This document shows positions 17,463 to 25,634 of a stretch of 64,000 bases of DNA, in pieces. Made by a program: the position numbers and the translations under genes. This DNA comes from Parvibaculaceae bacterium (GTDB lineage Bacteria > Pseudomonadota > Alphaproteobacteria > Parvibaculales > Parvibaculaceae): the NCBI GenBank assembly GCA_019636015.1, contig JAHBYJ010000002.1:124001-188000 (forward strand), written 5' to 3'. Within the stretch, counting starts at the first letter, position 1. Each line of letters starts with the position of its first letter. Under the pieces are notes generated by a model, which ran no database searches, had not been told where the DNA came from, and was given only the letters and a program-made list of their open reading frames with translations.

Positions 17463-18719
17463 ATGACCGATGCCGCCGCCCTGAAGCGCGAAGTCTGCGA
17501 CGCGATCGACGCCATGTCGGCAGACCTCCTCGCCGTGAGCCACGAGATTCATGGCAAGCCCGAACTCGCCTTCCACGAGCATGAGGCCGCGCGCATCCTC
17601 ACCGCCGCGCTCGACAAAGCGGACCTCCCCGTCACGCGCGGCGCCTTCGGCCTCCCCACTGCCTATGCAAGCGCCTTCGGCAACAAGGGCGCGGAAGTCG
17701 CGATCCTGTCGGAGTATGACGCGCTCCCCGGCATCGGCCATGCCTGCGGCCACAACATCATCGCGACGACGGGCCTCGGCGCCTCGCTCGCGCTGGCAAA
17801 GCTCGGCGCCCGCCTCCCCGGCCGCGTCCGCTATCTCGGCACGCCGGCGGAAGAGCAAGGCGGCGGCAAGGAACTCATGGCACAGGAAGGCGCCTTCGAC
17901 CGTCTCGACGCCGCCATGATGGTCCATCCCGCGGGCGTCGATCTCGTCACCATGCCCTGCATCTGCGTCTCGGAAGTCGCCGTCACCTATCACGGCCGCT
18001 CGGCGCATGCCTCCGCCATGCCGCATATGGGATTGAACGCGCTCGACGCGCTCATCACCGCCTATCAGGCGATTGCGCAGCTCCGCCAGCACATCCGCCC
18101 GACCGAGCGCATCCACGGCATCATCAAGAAGGGCGGCCTCGCGCCCAACATCGTGCCGGACGAGACCATGGCGCTCTTCTATGTCCGCGCCGCCAATGCC
18201 GAGGATCTCGCGCCGCTGAAGAAGCGCGTCCAGGCCTGCTTCGAGGCGGGCGCGCTGGCAAGCGGCTGCACGGCGGAAATCAAATGGGCGAAGGCCGACT
18301 ATCTCGACCTCAAGACCAGCATGCCGCTCGCCAATGCCTATGAAGCCAATGCGAAATCGCTCGGCCGCGATTTCTTCCCGCTGTCGAAAATGCCGGCAGG
18401 CTCATCGGGCAGCACCGACATGGGCAATATCAGCCACCGCGTGCCCTCTATCCATCCGATGATCGCCTCCGCGCCGCCGCATGTCGTGATCCACAACCCG
18501 GAGTTTGCGAAATGGGCGGCGTCGGAGCTTGGCGACAAGGCCTGCATCGATGGCGCCAAGGCGCTCGCCATGACGGCCATCGACTTCATGACGGATGAAG
18601 AGATGCGCGAACAGGCCAAGGCCGATTTCGCCGCGACGGCGGATGCCTCGGCCCGCTCCGTCGCCGCCGCCTATGATCCGAACGGTCTCGCCCATATCGG
18701 CGGCTGCGGCTGCTCCTGA
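17463..18719 (+). CDS. M20 family amidohydrolase/peptidase
   Basis: A 418-residue member of the M20D-like metallopeptidase family (amidohydrolases acting on N-acyl amino acids or dipeptides). It shows SEYDALPGIGHACGHN (83-98) with the metal-binding Cys95/His97 pair typical of IAA-amino-acid hydrolase and aminobenzoyl-glutamate-type enzymes, the catalytic Glu pair at PAEEQGG (129-134) and HGRSAHAS in the dimerisation domain. The C-terminal GGCGCS tail is unusual. Probably cytoplasmic. It is divergent from the hydrolase at 16638. Confidence 0.85.
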   Translation: MTDAAALKREVCDAIDAMSADLLAVSHEIHGKPELAFHEHEAARILTAALDKADLPVTRGAFGLPTAYASAFGNKGAEVAILSEYDALPGIGHACGHNIIATTGLGASLALAKLGARLPGRVRYLGTPAEEQGGGKELMAQEGAFDRLDAAMMVHPAGVDLVTMPCICVSEVAVTYHGRSAHASAMPHMGLNALDALITAYQAIAQLRQHIRPTERIHGIIKKGGLAPNIVPDETMALFYVRAANAEDLAPLKKRVQACFEAGALASGCTAEIKWAKADYLDLKTSMPLANAYEANAKSLGRDFFPLSKMPAGSSGSTDMGNISHRVPSIHPMIASAPPHVVIHNPEFAKWAASELGDKACIDGAKALAMTAIDFMTDEEMREQAKADFAATADASARSVAAAYDPNGLAHIGGCGCS

Positions 18720-18738
18720 ACCATCACGGCCCAATTCT

Positions 18739-20118
18739 TCAAGGCAGGTTCGGCAGCCGCTCCGTCTGTTCCACTTCCTCGACGAAACGCTCGGCGAGCT
18801 TGCGGCGCAGTTCCTCCTGCTCCTTGAGGCCGATGGGGAACTTCCACATGATGAGCGCGACCAGCGCATTGCAGATCATGGGCGTCGCCACGAACACGAT
18901 GGAAAGCCCGGTCAGCGTCGCAGGCGTGTTCTCGCCCTGCGGCTCGAAGCCGATCAGCGCCAGCGTCCAGAACACGACACCGACGGCGAAGGCCCCGCCG
19001 AGCTTCTGCGTCAGCGTCAGCAACGCATAGAAAAGCCCCGTCCGCCGCTGCCCGGTCTCGAGCTCGTCGATATCGGCCACATCCGCCATGATCGAGCGGT
19101 AGAGCGTCGTCGTTGTGCCGACATTCACCCCCAGAAACAGCAGCACCAGCGCCGCCACATAATAGTTCCCTTCCGGAATGAGGAAGATCACCGGCGGGAA
19201 GATCACGTTGAACGCACCCGCCAGCACCACCGTCTTGTGCTTGCCGAAGCGGTAGGAAAGCTTCAGCACCACGGGAATGAAGATGATGCCGCCGAAGAAA
19301 TAGAGCAGCAGCAGGAAGCTCGCGACCGAGCCGATGCCCCAGACATAGGTCGCCTCGTAGATATACATCGAGGCAAGCGCCGCACCGGCGAAGCCTGAGA
19401 GAAAGTCCGCGGCCAGAAGCCGCCGCAGCGGCAGGTTCCGCAGGATCGCCTTCACCGCGGCGCCGATCTCGACCGGCGGCTGCGGTTTCGCCTTGCGCTC
19501 CGGCACGAAGAGAATGTTGATGCCCACCGCAATCGGCAGCGTGATGACGATGAACCAGCCGATTGCCGCAACGCGCGCCGACTCCATGTTCTCCGCGCCG
19601 ATCTGCTCGATCACCGCCGGGATCAGCAGCACCAGCGGCACGCCGAGAAGCTGGAATGCCTCGCGGTATCCCTGGATGCGCGAACGCTCGTTATAGTCCT
19701 CGCTCAGTTCCGCGGCCCAGGCCATGTGCGAAATGGTGAGCATGGTCCAGCCGATATAGAGGAAGAACATCCAGCCGATGAGATAGAAGCTCGATACCGG
19801 CGCCGTCGGCACGAACACCATATAGGCGCAGACGACGAGGAGCGGCACGGAGAGCACGAGCCAATGCCTGCGCCTCCCCCAGCGCGAGGGATACTTGTCG
19901 GAGAGCACTCCCATCATCGGGTCGGTGACGACGTCCCAGAGCCGCGCCAGCATGAAGATCGTGCCGACGGCGGCAAGGCCGAGCCCCATGGGGCCTGCAT
20001 AGAATTGCGGCAGATAGACACCGATGGGAAGGCCGAGCGCCGCGATGGGAATGGCGGGGCCTGAAAAGGCGGAAAGCCGCCAGCCGGAGAGACGCCCGGA
20101 AAAACCTGATGATGTCAT
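18739..20118 (-). CDS. MFS transporter, GPH (glycoside-pentoside-hexuronide:cation) type
   Basis: A 459-residue, 12-helix transporter of the MelB-like GPH family. The cytoplasmic loop between helices 2 and 3 carries DPMMGVLSDKYPSRWGRRRHW, with the D-x-x-x-G-x-x-S-D-K core of the group. The helices alternate with short loops, and the central loop carries EIGAAVKAILRNLPLRRLLA. The sugar specificity implied by the family name is not reliable for this branch, which in alphaproteobacteria often sits with hydrolases of lipid-like substrates. It is the last gene of an apparent minus-strand unit: transporter (20935), hydrolase (20177), this gene. Confidence 0.85.
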   Translation of the reverse strand: MTSSGFSGRLSGWRLSAFSGPAIPIAALGLPIGVYLPQFYAGPMGLGLAAVGTIFMLARLWDVVTDPMMGVLSDKYPSRWGRRRHWLVLSVPLLVVCAYMVFVPTAPVSSFYLIGWMFFLYIGWTMLTISHMAWAAELSEDYNERSRIQGYREAFQLLGVPLVLLIPAVIEQIGAENMESARVAAIGWFIVITLPIAVGINILFVPERKAKPQPPVEIGAAVKAILRNLPLRRLLAADFLSGFAGAALASMYIYEATYVWGIGSVASFLLLLYFFGGIIFIPVVLKLSYRFGKHKTVVLAGAFNVIFPPVIFLIPEGNYYVAALVLLFLGVNVGTTTTLYRSIMADVADIDELETGQRRTGLFYALLTLTQKLGGAFAVGVVFWTLALIGFEPQGENTPATLTGLSIVFVATPMICNALVALIMWKFPIGLKEQEELRRKLAERFVEEVEQTERLPNLP

Positions 20119-20176
20119 TTGTCCTGTCGTGCCTCGCGGGAGCGGAAATCGGGAAATGGGGGTTCAGCCGCTCCGT

Positions 20177-20929
20177 TCAACTCCAGCCGGTGAGAAAATC
20201 CATCACCGCCCCCTTGAACATCGGGTTGGGCAGCGCAAACATATGGTCCGTACCGGGAATGATTTCCGCCTTGGCGTTCGCCATCAGCGCGGCGAGCGCA
20301 TGCGGGTCGCCGGCGAGATCGTCCCGTGCCCCTGCGATGACGAGCGTCCGGTTGCGGATCGACGGCAGAAGGTCGGCGGCGCTTCCCTCGCGCGGCGCCC
20401 GTGCGCAGGCGGCGATGGATTTGAGGTCCTGGCCGAGATTTTCCGCATAGAGCCGGAACGCTCTCGCCGTCCTGTCCTCGATCGTGTCGGGGTCGGCCGC
20501 CTCAAGCGCGTCCGCCGTCTTCGTGCCGAAGCTGGAGGGCTCGAGCGCCTTGCCGCCCACGCCCGCGAGCACAACGAGCCCGAAGCGCTCGCCGTGATGC
20601 GCCGCAAGCCGCATCGCGATGCCCGCGCCCATGGAAAAGCCCATGAGGTCCGCTTCCGCAATGCCGAGATGATCCATGAGCGCCAGCGCATCGCCCGCAT
20701 GCTTGCCCGTGCCGTAATCGGCTGGATCGTGGAGCTTGCCGCTCTTCCCATGGCCGCGCAGGTCGAAGGTGATGACCTTGAAACGCGCGCGGGTGAGCGC
20801 CTGCACCCAGCCCGTGCGCTCCCAGTTGTCATGCGCCGTCGCGGAAAACCCGTGCACCAGCAGGATCGGCCGGCCCTCGCCCTGAACCTCATAGGCGATG
20901 GAGACGCCCCCGGAGGAAAATTCGGGCAT
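20177..20929 (-). CDS. Alpha/beta hydrolase
   Basis: A 250-residue alpha/beta hydrolase, related to the one at 16638 (shared RGHGKSGK and GFSMGA segments, the latter with the nucleophile Ser). The oxyanion region is LLVHGFSA, the acid likely in GARDDL and the His in GTDHMFA. ATG at 20929 is preferred because the sibling gene begins at the equivalent residue. A TTG at 20938 overlaps the upstream transporter stop and is the alternative. The almost zero gap to the transporter at 20935 indicates translational coupling and a shared function such as import then hydrolysis of an ester. Confidence 0.85.
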   Translation of the reverse strand: MPEFSSGGVSIAYEVQGEGRPILLVHGFSATAHDNWERTGWVQALTRARFKVITFDLRGHGKSGKLHDPADYGTGKHAGDALALMDHLGIAEADLMGFSMGAGIAMRLAAHHGERFGLVVLAGVGGKALEPSSFGTKTADALEAADPDTIEDRTARAFRLYAENLGQDLKSIAACARAPREGSAADLLPSIRNRTLVIAGARDDLAGDPHALAALMANAKAEIIPGTDHMFALPNPMFKGAVMDFLTGWS

Positions 20930-20934
20930 CGCCG

Positions 20935-22374
20935 TCAATCCGCCGGAACGCCGGAGGACTGCGCGTCGGAAGGCTGGCCCGTGCGCATGGCGATGGCCGC
21001 CGCCGCCGTCTGCAGTCCGCGTTCCTCGATGATGCGCCGGTTCTCCACCTGCTGCTTCTCGTCGATCGGATAGAACCAGAGAATGCCCGCCACCGCCGCG
21101 CTGATGATGCAGGCCGGCCAGACATAGACCGCGCGCAGCGCATCGAGCACATGCTGCGCGTTCTCGCCGCCCGCCTTGAAGCCGATGCTGTCGAGCAGCG
21201 AATAGGCGATGAAGATGGCGAAGGCCGCGCCCACCTTGCTGGTCGAGGTGAGCAGCGAGTAGAAAAGCCCCGTCCGCTGCTGGCCCGTCACCACCGTGTC
21301 ATGCTCCGACACATCGGCCATGAGCGAGCGGAAGAGGAACGGCCCCGCCGCCATGTTCACGCCGCACAGCACCCACACGCCGAGCGCCATCAGCGCATCG
21401 CCCTGCGGCACCAGCAGGATGAGCGGCACCGTCATCGCGTTGAAGAGCGCCGAGGCCGCCGCCGTCTTGTGCTTGCCGAGCCGGCGCGACACCGCAAGGA
21501 TCAGCGGAATGAAGGCGACGCCGGAAATGAAATAGCCGAGCAGCATCAGGCTCGAATATTGCCCGAGCTTCAGCGCATCTTCCGCGAGGAAGAGGAACAT
21601 CGAGGCGACGAGCCCGCCCGACACGCCGCCGAGGAGATCGGCCGCCAGCACGATCTGCAGCGGCCGGCTCGAAACGAGCGCGCCCACCGCCTGTTTGAAC
21701 GGCACATGCACGGGCCTGGGCGTCGGCCGCTCCGGCACGCGCCACACCGCAAGGCCCACCGCGATCGGCAGCAGGATCAGCACGAACCAGCCCATGGAGG
21801 CGACGCGCGCCTGCGCCAGGTTTTCCGGGTTTGTCTGCTCGATCAGCACAGGCAGCGTCAGCACGAACACCATGCCGAGCACCAGTGCCACTTCGCGCGC
21901 GCCCTGCACGCGCGAGCGCTGGAAATAATCGCCCGTCAGCTCCGCGCCCCAGCTCATGTGAGAGATAGTGAGCAGCGTCCAGCCGACATAGAGCACGAAG
22001 AGCCAGAAGATGAGATAGGCCGCCGACACGTCGCCCGGCGGCATGAAGATCATGAAGACGGAGACGAGCATGATCGGCACGGACAGCACGATCCAGTGCC
22101 GCCGCCTGCCCCACCGCGTCTCGTATTTGTCGGAGAGAATGCCGAGCACCGGGTCCGTGAACACGTCCCAGAAGCGCGCCAGCATGAAGATGAGCCCGAC
22201 CACCGAAAGCCCGAGGCCGAGCGTGCCCGCATAGAAGGGCGGCAGGTGAACCACGAGCGGCAGGCCCATCGCCGAGATGGGTGCGGCCGGCAGCGCGAAG
22301 GCGAGAAGCGTCCATCGCGACAAGGGCCGGCGCGCCGCATCGCTCGCCGTGCCCGAAACGGCCGCATCGCTCAT
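20935..22374 (-). CDS. MFS transporter, GPH type, paralogue of the one at 18739
   Basis: A 479-residue, 12-helix transporter with the same layout as the 459-residue paralogue: DPVLGILSDKYETRWGRRRH in the 2-3 loop, WTLLTISHMSWGAELTGDY before helix 5 and a similar C-terminal half. Both copies appear intact. It is the first gene of the minus-strand unit transporter-hydrolase-transporter. A palindrome with TGAC/GTCA arms lies about 60 bases upstream of the start. Confidence 0.85.
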   Translation of the reverse strand: MSDAAVSGTASDAARRPLSRWTLLAFALPAAPISAMGLPLVVHLPPFYAGTLGLGLSVVGLIFMLARFWDVFTDPVLGILSDKYETRWGRRRHWIVLSVPIMLVSVFMIFMPPGDVSAAYLIFWLFVLYVGWTLLTISHMSWGAELTGDYFQRSRVQGAREVALVLGMVFVLTLPVLIEQTNPENLAQARVASMGWFVLILLPIAVGLAVWRVPERPTPRPVHVPFKQAVGALVSSRPLQIVLAADLLGGVSGGLVASMFLFLAEDALKLGQYSSLMLLGYFISGVAFIPLILAVSRRLGKHKTAAASALFNAMTVPLILLVPQGDALMALGVWVLCGVNMAAGPFLFRSLMADVSEHDTVVTGQQRTGLFYSLLTSTSKVGAAFAIFIAYSLLDSIGFKAGGENAQHVLDALRAVYVWPACIISAAVAGILWFYPIDEKQQVENRRIIEERGLQTAAAAIAMRTGQPSDAQSSGVPAD

Positions 22375-22434
22375 GAAATTCCTCCTCCCGAAGGCCGGCG
22401 CAAGGCTCTTACCGGCCTGCTCCCCACCCGATTA

Positions 22435-22447
22435 TGACATTAAGTCA
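22435..22447. promoter_or_regulatory. Palindrome upstream of the GPH transporter unit
   Basis: TGAC-ATTAA-GTCA, a perfect 4-base inverted repeat around five bases, lies in an AT-rich patch about 60 bases before the transporter start. It may be an operator. The rest of the gap up to the HD-domain gene (22375-22608) shows no gene or RNA. Confidence 0.3.
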
Positions 22448-22608
22448 ATTATGCCTGCCGCCCCCGCCGCCTCCAAGCGGCATCGGAAGGGCCTTTCTCA
22501 CAATTTCGTAATTTTAGACGCAGATTGCGGCCAACTCCGTCGCGCATAACAGCGGTATGACGGGGAAATGACCGCACGTTCAGCAGCAGGCCCCTCGGAG
22601 CCGACGGC

Positions 22609-23193
22609 TCATTCCGCCGGAATACGGTCCCGCCTCGGTGCGGAAAGAACCCGCCGCAGCATTGGCTCGAAGAAGTCCAGCGGCAGCGACCGGTAGTCGG
22701 GATCGAACGCCGGCGCATCGTATTTGGCGCAGAACGCCACCGTCCGCTCATAGAGCGGATCGTCCTTGAAACGATCCCGTGCATGCCGGTCCATGCCGAG
22801 ATAGTGGAAGAAGTAATAGCCTTGGAAAATACCGTGATTGGCGACCATCCAGTGATTCTCCGGGCTCACGAACGGCTTGAGGATCGCCGCCGCAATATCG
22901 GGGTGATTGTAGCTTCCAAGTGTATCGCCGATATCGTGCAGCAGCGCACAGACCACATATTCCTCGTCGCGCCCATCGCGATGGGCGCGGGTCGCCGTCT
23001 GGAGGCTATGCGTCAGCCGGTCGACGATGAACCCGCCATAGTCGCCATCGAGAAGCCGCAAATGGTCGAGCACCCGGTCGGGCAGCTTGGCGGCAAAAGG
23101 CAGGAACTCCGTCGCAATGCGCGACCAGTCGTCCTGCGTGCCCTGCGCCATATCGGTGAACGTCGCGCGCAGATGCGCATGCTTTTGAGTCAT
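22609..23193 (-). CDS. HD-domain protein (predicted phosphohydrolase or HD-domain oxygenase)
   Basis: A 194-residue protein with the HD signature. His62 (THSLQT), His86-Asp87 (LLHDIGD), further histidines at 114, 120 and 130 and Asp159 (KYDAP) are candidates for a di-metal site. The pattern H, HD, H, H, D also suits mixed-valent di-iron oxygenases of the MIOX/PhnZ type, whose members are often annotated as HD phosphohydrolases. The ATG at 23193 follows GGAGAA; an ATG four codons upstream has no comparable site. It lies 31 bases downstream of the class II aldolase gene and probably shares its transcript. Confidence 0.75.
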   Translation of the reverse strand: MTQKHAHLRATFTDMAQGTQDDWSRIATEFLPFAAKLPDRVLDHLRLLDGDYGGFIVDRLTHSLQTATRAHRDGRDEEYVVCALLHDIGDTLGSYNHPDIAAAILKPFVSPENHWMVANHGIFQGYYFFHYLGMDRHARDRFKDDPLYERTVAFCAKYDAPAFDPDYRSLPLDFFEPMLRRVLSAPRRDRIPAE

Positions 23194-23224
23194 GTCATTC
23201 TCCATATGCAAGAATGGGTTGGCG

Positions 23225-24004
23225 TCAGTCGCGGAACGAAGGATCAAGCCGTTCCATCTTCCGGATGATGGCGGGCCATACCCGGTCCGAGCCGCTGTTT
23301 CCGAGCGTCTGGCGAACCTGACGTCCGATACCATCGAGGATCGGTTTCGGTATCTCGATCAGCTCTCCTCCGCCTGCCTGCGCCATCACCTGGACCTGAC
23401 ACGCGCGCTGAAGCGTGAACATCGCGAGAAAGGCATCGCCCACACTGCGCCCACAGGTCAGCAACCCGTGGTTTTCGAGGATCATCATTTTCTTCTTGCC
23501 GAGATCGGCCTGCAGCCGCGGCTTCTCCTCTTCTTCCAGCGCCACGCCCTCATAGGGGTGATAGGCAATCGATGCGAGCGCATAGAGCGCGGTCTGCGAG
23601 ACGGGACGAAGCCGGCCTTTCTGGCAGGACACCGCCACGCCCTCTGGCGTATGCAGATGGATGACGCAGAGCGCATCTTCCCGCGCCTCATGCACAGCGC
23701 TGTGAATATTGAACCCGGCTGGAATGACATCGTATGGAGACGGCATGACCTTGTTCCCCTTGATGTCGAGCTTCACCAGCGAAGACGCCGTAATCTCGTC
23801 GAACATCAGGCCGTAGGGATTGAGCAGAAAGTGATCTTCCGCTCCCGGCACGCGCGCGGAGATATGCGTGAAGACGAGATCGTCCCAGCCGAGATTTGCA
23901 ATCATCCGGTAGCAGGCAGCGAGTTCGATGCGAAGCGCCCACTCCGCCTGGCTCACGCTATCCCGCACCGATTTCTCCGGTGTCGCTTGTCGGGCTGTTT
24001 CCAT
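23225..24004 (-). CDS. Class II aldolase/adducin family protein
   Basis: A 259-residue protein of the class II aldolase/adducin fold, the family of zinc-dependent fuculose-phosphate aldolases and epimerases. The metal ligands appear as His116-x-His118 (IHLHTPEG) and His179 (ENHGLL). An acidic residue earlier in the fold (HEARED, around 105-110) could be the catalytic base. Many such stand-alone members act on phosphorylated sugar acids or decarboxylate, so the exact reaction is open. It is the first gene of the two-gene unit with the HD protein and is divergent from a Crp/Fnr regulator. Confidence 0.85.
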   Translation of the reverse strand: METARQATPEKSVRDSVSQAEWALRIELAACYRMIANLGWDDLVFTHISARVPGAEDHFLLNPYGLMFDEITASSLVKLDIKGNKVMPSPYDVIPAGFNIHSAVHEAREDALCVIHLHTPEGVAVSCQKGRLRPVSQTALYALASIAYHPYEGVALEEEEKPRLQADLGKKKMMILENHGLLTCGRSVGDAFLAMFTLQRACQVQVMAQAGGGELIEIPKPILDGIGRQVRQTLGNSGSDRVWPAIIRKMERLDPSFRD

Positions 24005-24076
24005 TTTCCTGCTCCCGTCTGCCTGTCACGTGCTGCTTCGCAGCACCCGCAGACTGCCCCAGGTTCCGGATTAGGA

Positions 24077-24113
24077 TTGTAAAGCACTTGACAATTTAGT
24101 CCGATTTCCGGAC
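24077..24113. promoter_or_regulatory. Two palindromes in the aldolase/Crp-Fnr divergent promoter
   Basis: Between the divergent genes lie TTGTAAAGC/ACTTGACAA (24077-24094), an 18-base palindrome matching in 7 of 9 positions and resembling TTGA-type Crp/Fnr sites, and GTCCG-ATTTC-CGGAC (24099-24113), perfect over five bases. A TTGACA hexamer falls within the first at 24088-24093. Likely operators for the adjacent Crp/Fnr protein. Confidence 0.5.
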
Positions 24114-24139
24114 CTTGCGCGCGAAGGAACCGCATTTCC

Positions 24140-24859
24140 ATGAACGTCAGCGCACAACGCCATATTCTGTCGCGATCGGAATGGTTTGCCGGGCTTCCCG
24201 CGCCGTTGGCGGAAGCGATATTCAAGGAAGCCCGTCTCCTTCGCCTGAAGGACGCCCCCGTCTACCTCACGGGAGATCCGCCGAACGGCCTCTTCGCCGT
24301 TCTCTCCGGCGAAGTGCATGTCGCTCAGAACTCCGGCGATGGCCGCATCGCACATCTCCACTCGGTCGGCCCCGGAGGCTGGTTCGGTGAATCTTCCATG
24401 CTCGATGGCGAACCGCGTTTCTCGGATGCGCACGCGATTGGCGACACGCGCCTGCTTCGCATTGGCCGGGATGCGTTTCAGAGGCTGACAAAGGAAAATC
24501 CGGCCTTTTATCCCGCCTTCACGCGCCTCCTCTGCGCTCATTACCGCGTCGCCATAAGTCATATCGTCAGTTCCGCAACGCTGCCGGTCATGACGCGGCT
24601 CGCACAGCGCCTGCTGCATTTCGCGCGTCTCGAAGGCCGTTCCCGGCCCGGCAGCCGCGCTATCGAGTTTCGCCTCTCCCAGGAGAATCTTGCGTCGACA
24701 GTCGGCGTGTCGCGCCAGACATTGAACGGCCTCCTGAAGACGCTGGAGGCGGACGGTCTCATCGAGATCGGCTATGCCCGTGTCACCCTGAAACGTCCCG
24801 CCGCCATCGAAAAGCTGGCCCGCGAGGAACGGCCCGTCCTCTCGCTGGGCGGCGTCTAG
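24140..24859 (+). CDS. Crp/Fnr family transcriptional regulator
   Basis: A 239-residue regulator with an N-terminal cyclic-nucleotide-binding-like beta-roll (about 15-125, including GGWFGESSMLDGEPR) and a C-terminal winged helix-turn-helix (about 165-225, with LSQENLASTVGVSRQTLNGLLK). The beta-roll contains no N-terminal cysteine cluster of the FNR type, so oxygen sensing through an iron-sulfur cluster is not indicated. The position divergent from the aldolase/HD pair suggests it controls that unit and itself, through the palindromes between them. Confidence 0.88.
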   Translation: MNVSAQRHILSRSEWFAGLPAPLAEAIFKEARLLRLKDAPVYLTGDPPNGLFAVLSGEVHVAQNSGDGRIAHLHSVGPGGWFGESSMLDGEPRFSDAHAIGDTRLLRIGRDAFQRLTKENPAFYPAFTRLLCAHYRVAISHIVSSATLPVMTRLAQRLLHFARLEGRSRPGSRAIEFRLSQENLASTVGVSRQTLNGLLKTLEADGLIEIGYARVTLKRPAAIEKLAREERPVLSLGGV

Positions 24860-24960
24860 GGCACCCCGCGGGGCCCTTGCCTGCCCCCTTGCCCTCCGGC
24901 CCCTGCCCCTCTAGTTTCGGCCCATCCTGAGAGGCCCCGGACATCCGAGGAGTGAGCGAC

Positions 24961-25224
24961 ATGGCGGGCGGCAAGACACCGAAATTCTGCAACGAGGCGG
25001 GCGTTCGCGAGATCCGCGTCGGCGTGAAGGAGTTCGAGTGCATCGGCGCGGCCCCGCCCTTCGACCATCCGCATGTCTTCCTCGACATGGGCCGCGAGAA
25101 CGAGATCGTCTGCGGCTATTGCTCCACGCTCTACCGCTACGACGCGGCGCTCCGGGCCGATGAAAGCGTCCCCGCCGACGCGCTCTACACCGAGCCGCGC
25201 CACGCCGTCGCCGGCCACGGCTGA
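24961..25224 (+). CDS. Zinc-finger (zf-CHCC) protein, NDUFS6-like, 87 aa
   Basis: An 87-residue protein of the zf-CHCC family, the bacterial relatives of the complex I accessory subunit NDUFS6. The zinc ligands are Cys27 (FECIG), His36 or His38 (DHPHV), Cys51 and Cys54 (CGYC). Alphaproteobacterial members are thought to belong to complex I. Here the gene is far from any nuo cluster, standing alone between the Crp/Fnr gene and a palindromic repeat. GAGGAG eight bases before the ATG supports the start at 24961 rather than the GTG at 24952. Confidence 0.85.
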   Translation: MAGGKTPKFCNEAGVREIRVGVKEFECIGAAPPFDHPHVFLDMGRENEIVCGYCSTLYRYDAALRADESVPADALYTEPRHAVAGHG

Positions 25225-25245
25225 TCGCCCCCGCCAAAATCTGAA

Positions 25246-25336
25246 GTGTCATCCCGGGATTTATTCCCGGGACCCATTGGTCTCTCGAATTCCGCGGAAG
25301 ATCGATTGGGCCCCGGCAACAAGTGCCGGGGTGACA
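25246..25336. repeat. Extragenic palindromic element, copy 2
   Basis: Matches the element at 16519-16610 closely over both arms, diverging mainly in the middle. It lies between the zf-CHCC gene and tRNA-Leu, again outside coding sequence. Confidence 0.85.
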
Positions 25337-25422
25337 AGCTGTTTTGAGCGGTTGAGTCCCGCGCCGCCATCCCCCTTCGCCTTCGGCTTCGGGCGACTGA
25401 CGTCCCCCGGAACCGCGAAGGG

Positions 25423-25509
25423 TGGTGGCCCCTGCGGGACTCGAACCCGCACTCCCTTACGAGAAGCAGATTTTAAGTCTGCTGCGTATACCGGTTTCGC
25501 CAAGGGGCC
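25423..25509 (-). tRNA. tRNA-Leu, anticodon UAA
   Basis: An 87-base class II tRNA read on the minus strand. The acceptor pair GGCCCCT/AGGGGCC is perfect, the D loop holds AACCGGTA, the anticodon stem GCAGA/TCTGC flanks the loop CTTAAAA with anticodon TAA, a long variable arm follows and the T arm contains GGTTCGAGTCC. CCA is encoded at the 3' end. It decodes UUA, a rare codon in such high-GC DNA. No integrase or attachment-site duplication is seen beside it. Confidence 0.95.
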
Positions 25510-25576
25510 CCATGCGCGTTGCGCAGCTTACCCGCGTTGCGCCGCTTACCTATGCCCGCTCGCAGCCGCCCGCGCA

Positions 25577-25609
25577 AAAGGAAACGGCGGCCACTGGGAC
25601 CGCCGTTCC
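25577..25609 (-). terminator. Rho-independent terminator of the small secreted protein gene
   Basis: On the minus strand a stem of GGAACGGCGG paired with CCGCCGTTTCC (one bulge) is followed by TTTT. It lies about 25 bases past the stop at 25635. Confidence 0.7.
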
Positions 25610-25634
25610 GTAAATCCGCTGATGCGGGAATGGC

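Noticed and set aside
25423..25509. tRNA-Leu as an integration site of a mobile element
   Set aside because: No integrase, no duplicated tRNA end and no change in gene content was found beside it.
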